A DNA stretch of 64,000 bases, from contig CANIVT010000003.1 of the NCBI GenBank assembly GCA_947471565.1, forward strand, positions 62,001-126,000, given 5' to 3'. Within the stretch, counting starts at the first letter, position 1. Each line of letters begins with the position of its first letter. The notes beneath the pieces are model-generated. The model made no database searches, was not told the DNA's origin, and saw only the letters and a program-made list of their open reading frames with translations. The position numbers and the translations under genes were made by a program. The stretch comes from Spartobacteria bacterium (GTDB taxonomy: Bacteria; Verrucomicrobiota; Verrucomicrobiia; Chthoniobacterales; UBA6821). Of this stretch, positions 63,461 through 64,000 are shown piece after piece.

Positions 63461-64000
63461 TTAGAATGCCTGAGCAATCATTCCCTCGAGTTTGACGATG
63501 TCGGCGCCAAACTTGCGGATACCCTCGGCCAGCTTATCAGTGCCCATGGCATCCTCGTTGAGGAGCCAGCGGAAGCTCTTCTCGTCGACGGGGATTTTCT
63601 CGATCTCCATGGACTTGGCCTTGTCGGCGCTGAGGACCTGAGTAAGTGGATCCGTGGAGGCCTCCAGCTTTTCAAGGATGTCGGGGCTGATCGTAAGAAG
63701 GTCACATCCGGCCAGGGCGACGATTTCCCCGGTGTTGCGGAAACTGGCACCCATGACCTGGGTCTCGTAGCCGAATTTCTTGAAGTAGTTGTAGATCTTG
63801 TGGACGGACTGGACGCCCGGATCCTCCATGCCGACGAACTCCTTGCCGGTAGTGGCCTTGTAGTAGTCGTAGATACGGCCAACAAACGGCGAGATGAGGC
63901 GGACCTTGGCCTCGGCGCAGGCGACGGCTTGGGGCATCGAGAAGAGAAGGGTCAGGTTGCAGTTGATCCCCTCTTTCTGAAGGACTTCGGCGGCGCGGAT
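63461..64000 (-). CDS. tal: Transaldolase, N-terminus outside the window
   Basis: Non-oxidative pentose phosphate enzyme. 179 residues visible, about the C-terminal half of a 317-residue TalB type. [20 protein letters not shown], then [36 protein letters not shown] and [19 protein letters not shown] are diagnostic. The Schiff-base Lys would lie just beyond the edge. No start is visible. Confidence 0.95.
   Translation of the reverse strand: MRAAEVLQKEGINCNLTLLFSMPQAVACAEAKVRLISPFVGRIYDYYKATTGKEFVGMEDPGVQSVHKIYNYFKKFGYETQVMGASFRNTGEIVALAGCDLLTISPDILEKLEASTDPLTQVLSADKAKSMEIEKIPVDEKSFRWLLNEDAMGTDKLAEGIRKFGADIVKLEGMIAQAF

Overview
The window is a dense, GC-rich stretch of bacterial chromosome carrying mostly housekeeping genes. 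I see no phage, plasmid, IS element, CRISPR array, rRNA or tRNA. The best lineage clue is a 51-residue basic protein at 37908-38063 that I recognise as the small basic protein of Verrucomicrobia and Chlamydiae. With an LptD-type outer-membrane assembly protein, a lipid-assimilation-free phospholipid operon and sugar/pectin genes, a free-living member of Verrucomicrobiota is the best guess; the genus is not resolved.

Layout: 1-4275 is a minus-strand galactose block (galT cut by the edge, galK, a small membrane protein, a sodium:sugar symporter). 4276-4670 is its regulatory gap. 4671-7182 holds a TIM-barrel sugar isomerase and kduD/kduI for uronate breakdown. 7351-18361 mixes iron-sulfur assembly (iscS, iscA, hscB, hscA) with ilvN-ilvC, a class I aldolase, a serine hydrolase and a vapBC toxin-antitoxin pair placed between hscB and hscA. 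18432-22478 has serS, tilS and proS. 22645-26208 has a DUF421 protein, a frameshifted ChaA-like antiporter, folB, dciA, a ferredoxin and larE. 26321-31182 has ispE, pyrF and purL-purQ-purS. 32390-36039 has gnd and the phospholipid operon psd-pssA-pgsA. 36181-38063 has a second iron-sulfur group (rhodanese-like, IscU-like, SufT-like) and the small basic protein. 38143-48534 has a pseudouridine synthase, RidA, a secreted His/Cys protein, nadB-panC-secG and accB-accC-thiE-midA. 48535-55450 has lptD and the whole pstSCAB-phoU operon. 55566-64000 has a lipoate ligase, valS, a GH28 pectinase-like protein, manC, two LTxxQ-like paralogues and a transaldolase cut by the edge.

Themes: pectin/uronate and galactose use (GH28, kduI, kduD, symporter, gal genes), iron-sulfur biogenesis spread over three places, and phosphate uptake. 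Two features stand out outside the genes. First, many intergenic gaps hold short degenerate repeats of several families, often as inverted pairs, and some run into the ends of real genes. Second, Shine-Dalgarno motifs are scarce, and several genes have a -10-like hexamer ending about 6-8 bases before the start codon, which suggests leaderless transcripts. All calls are from reading the sequence; no database search was run.
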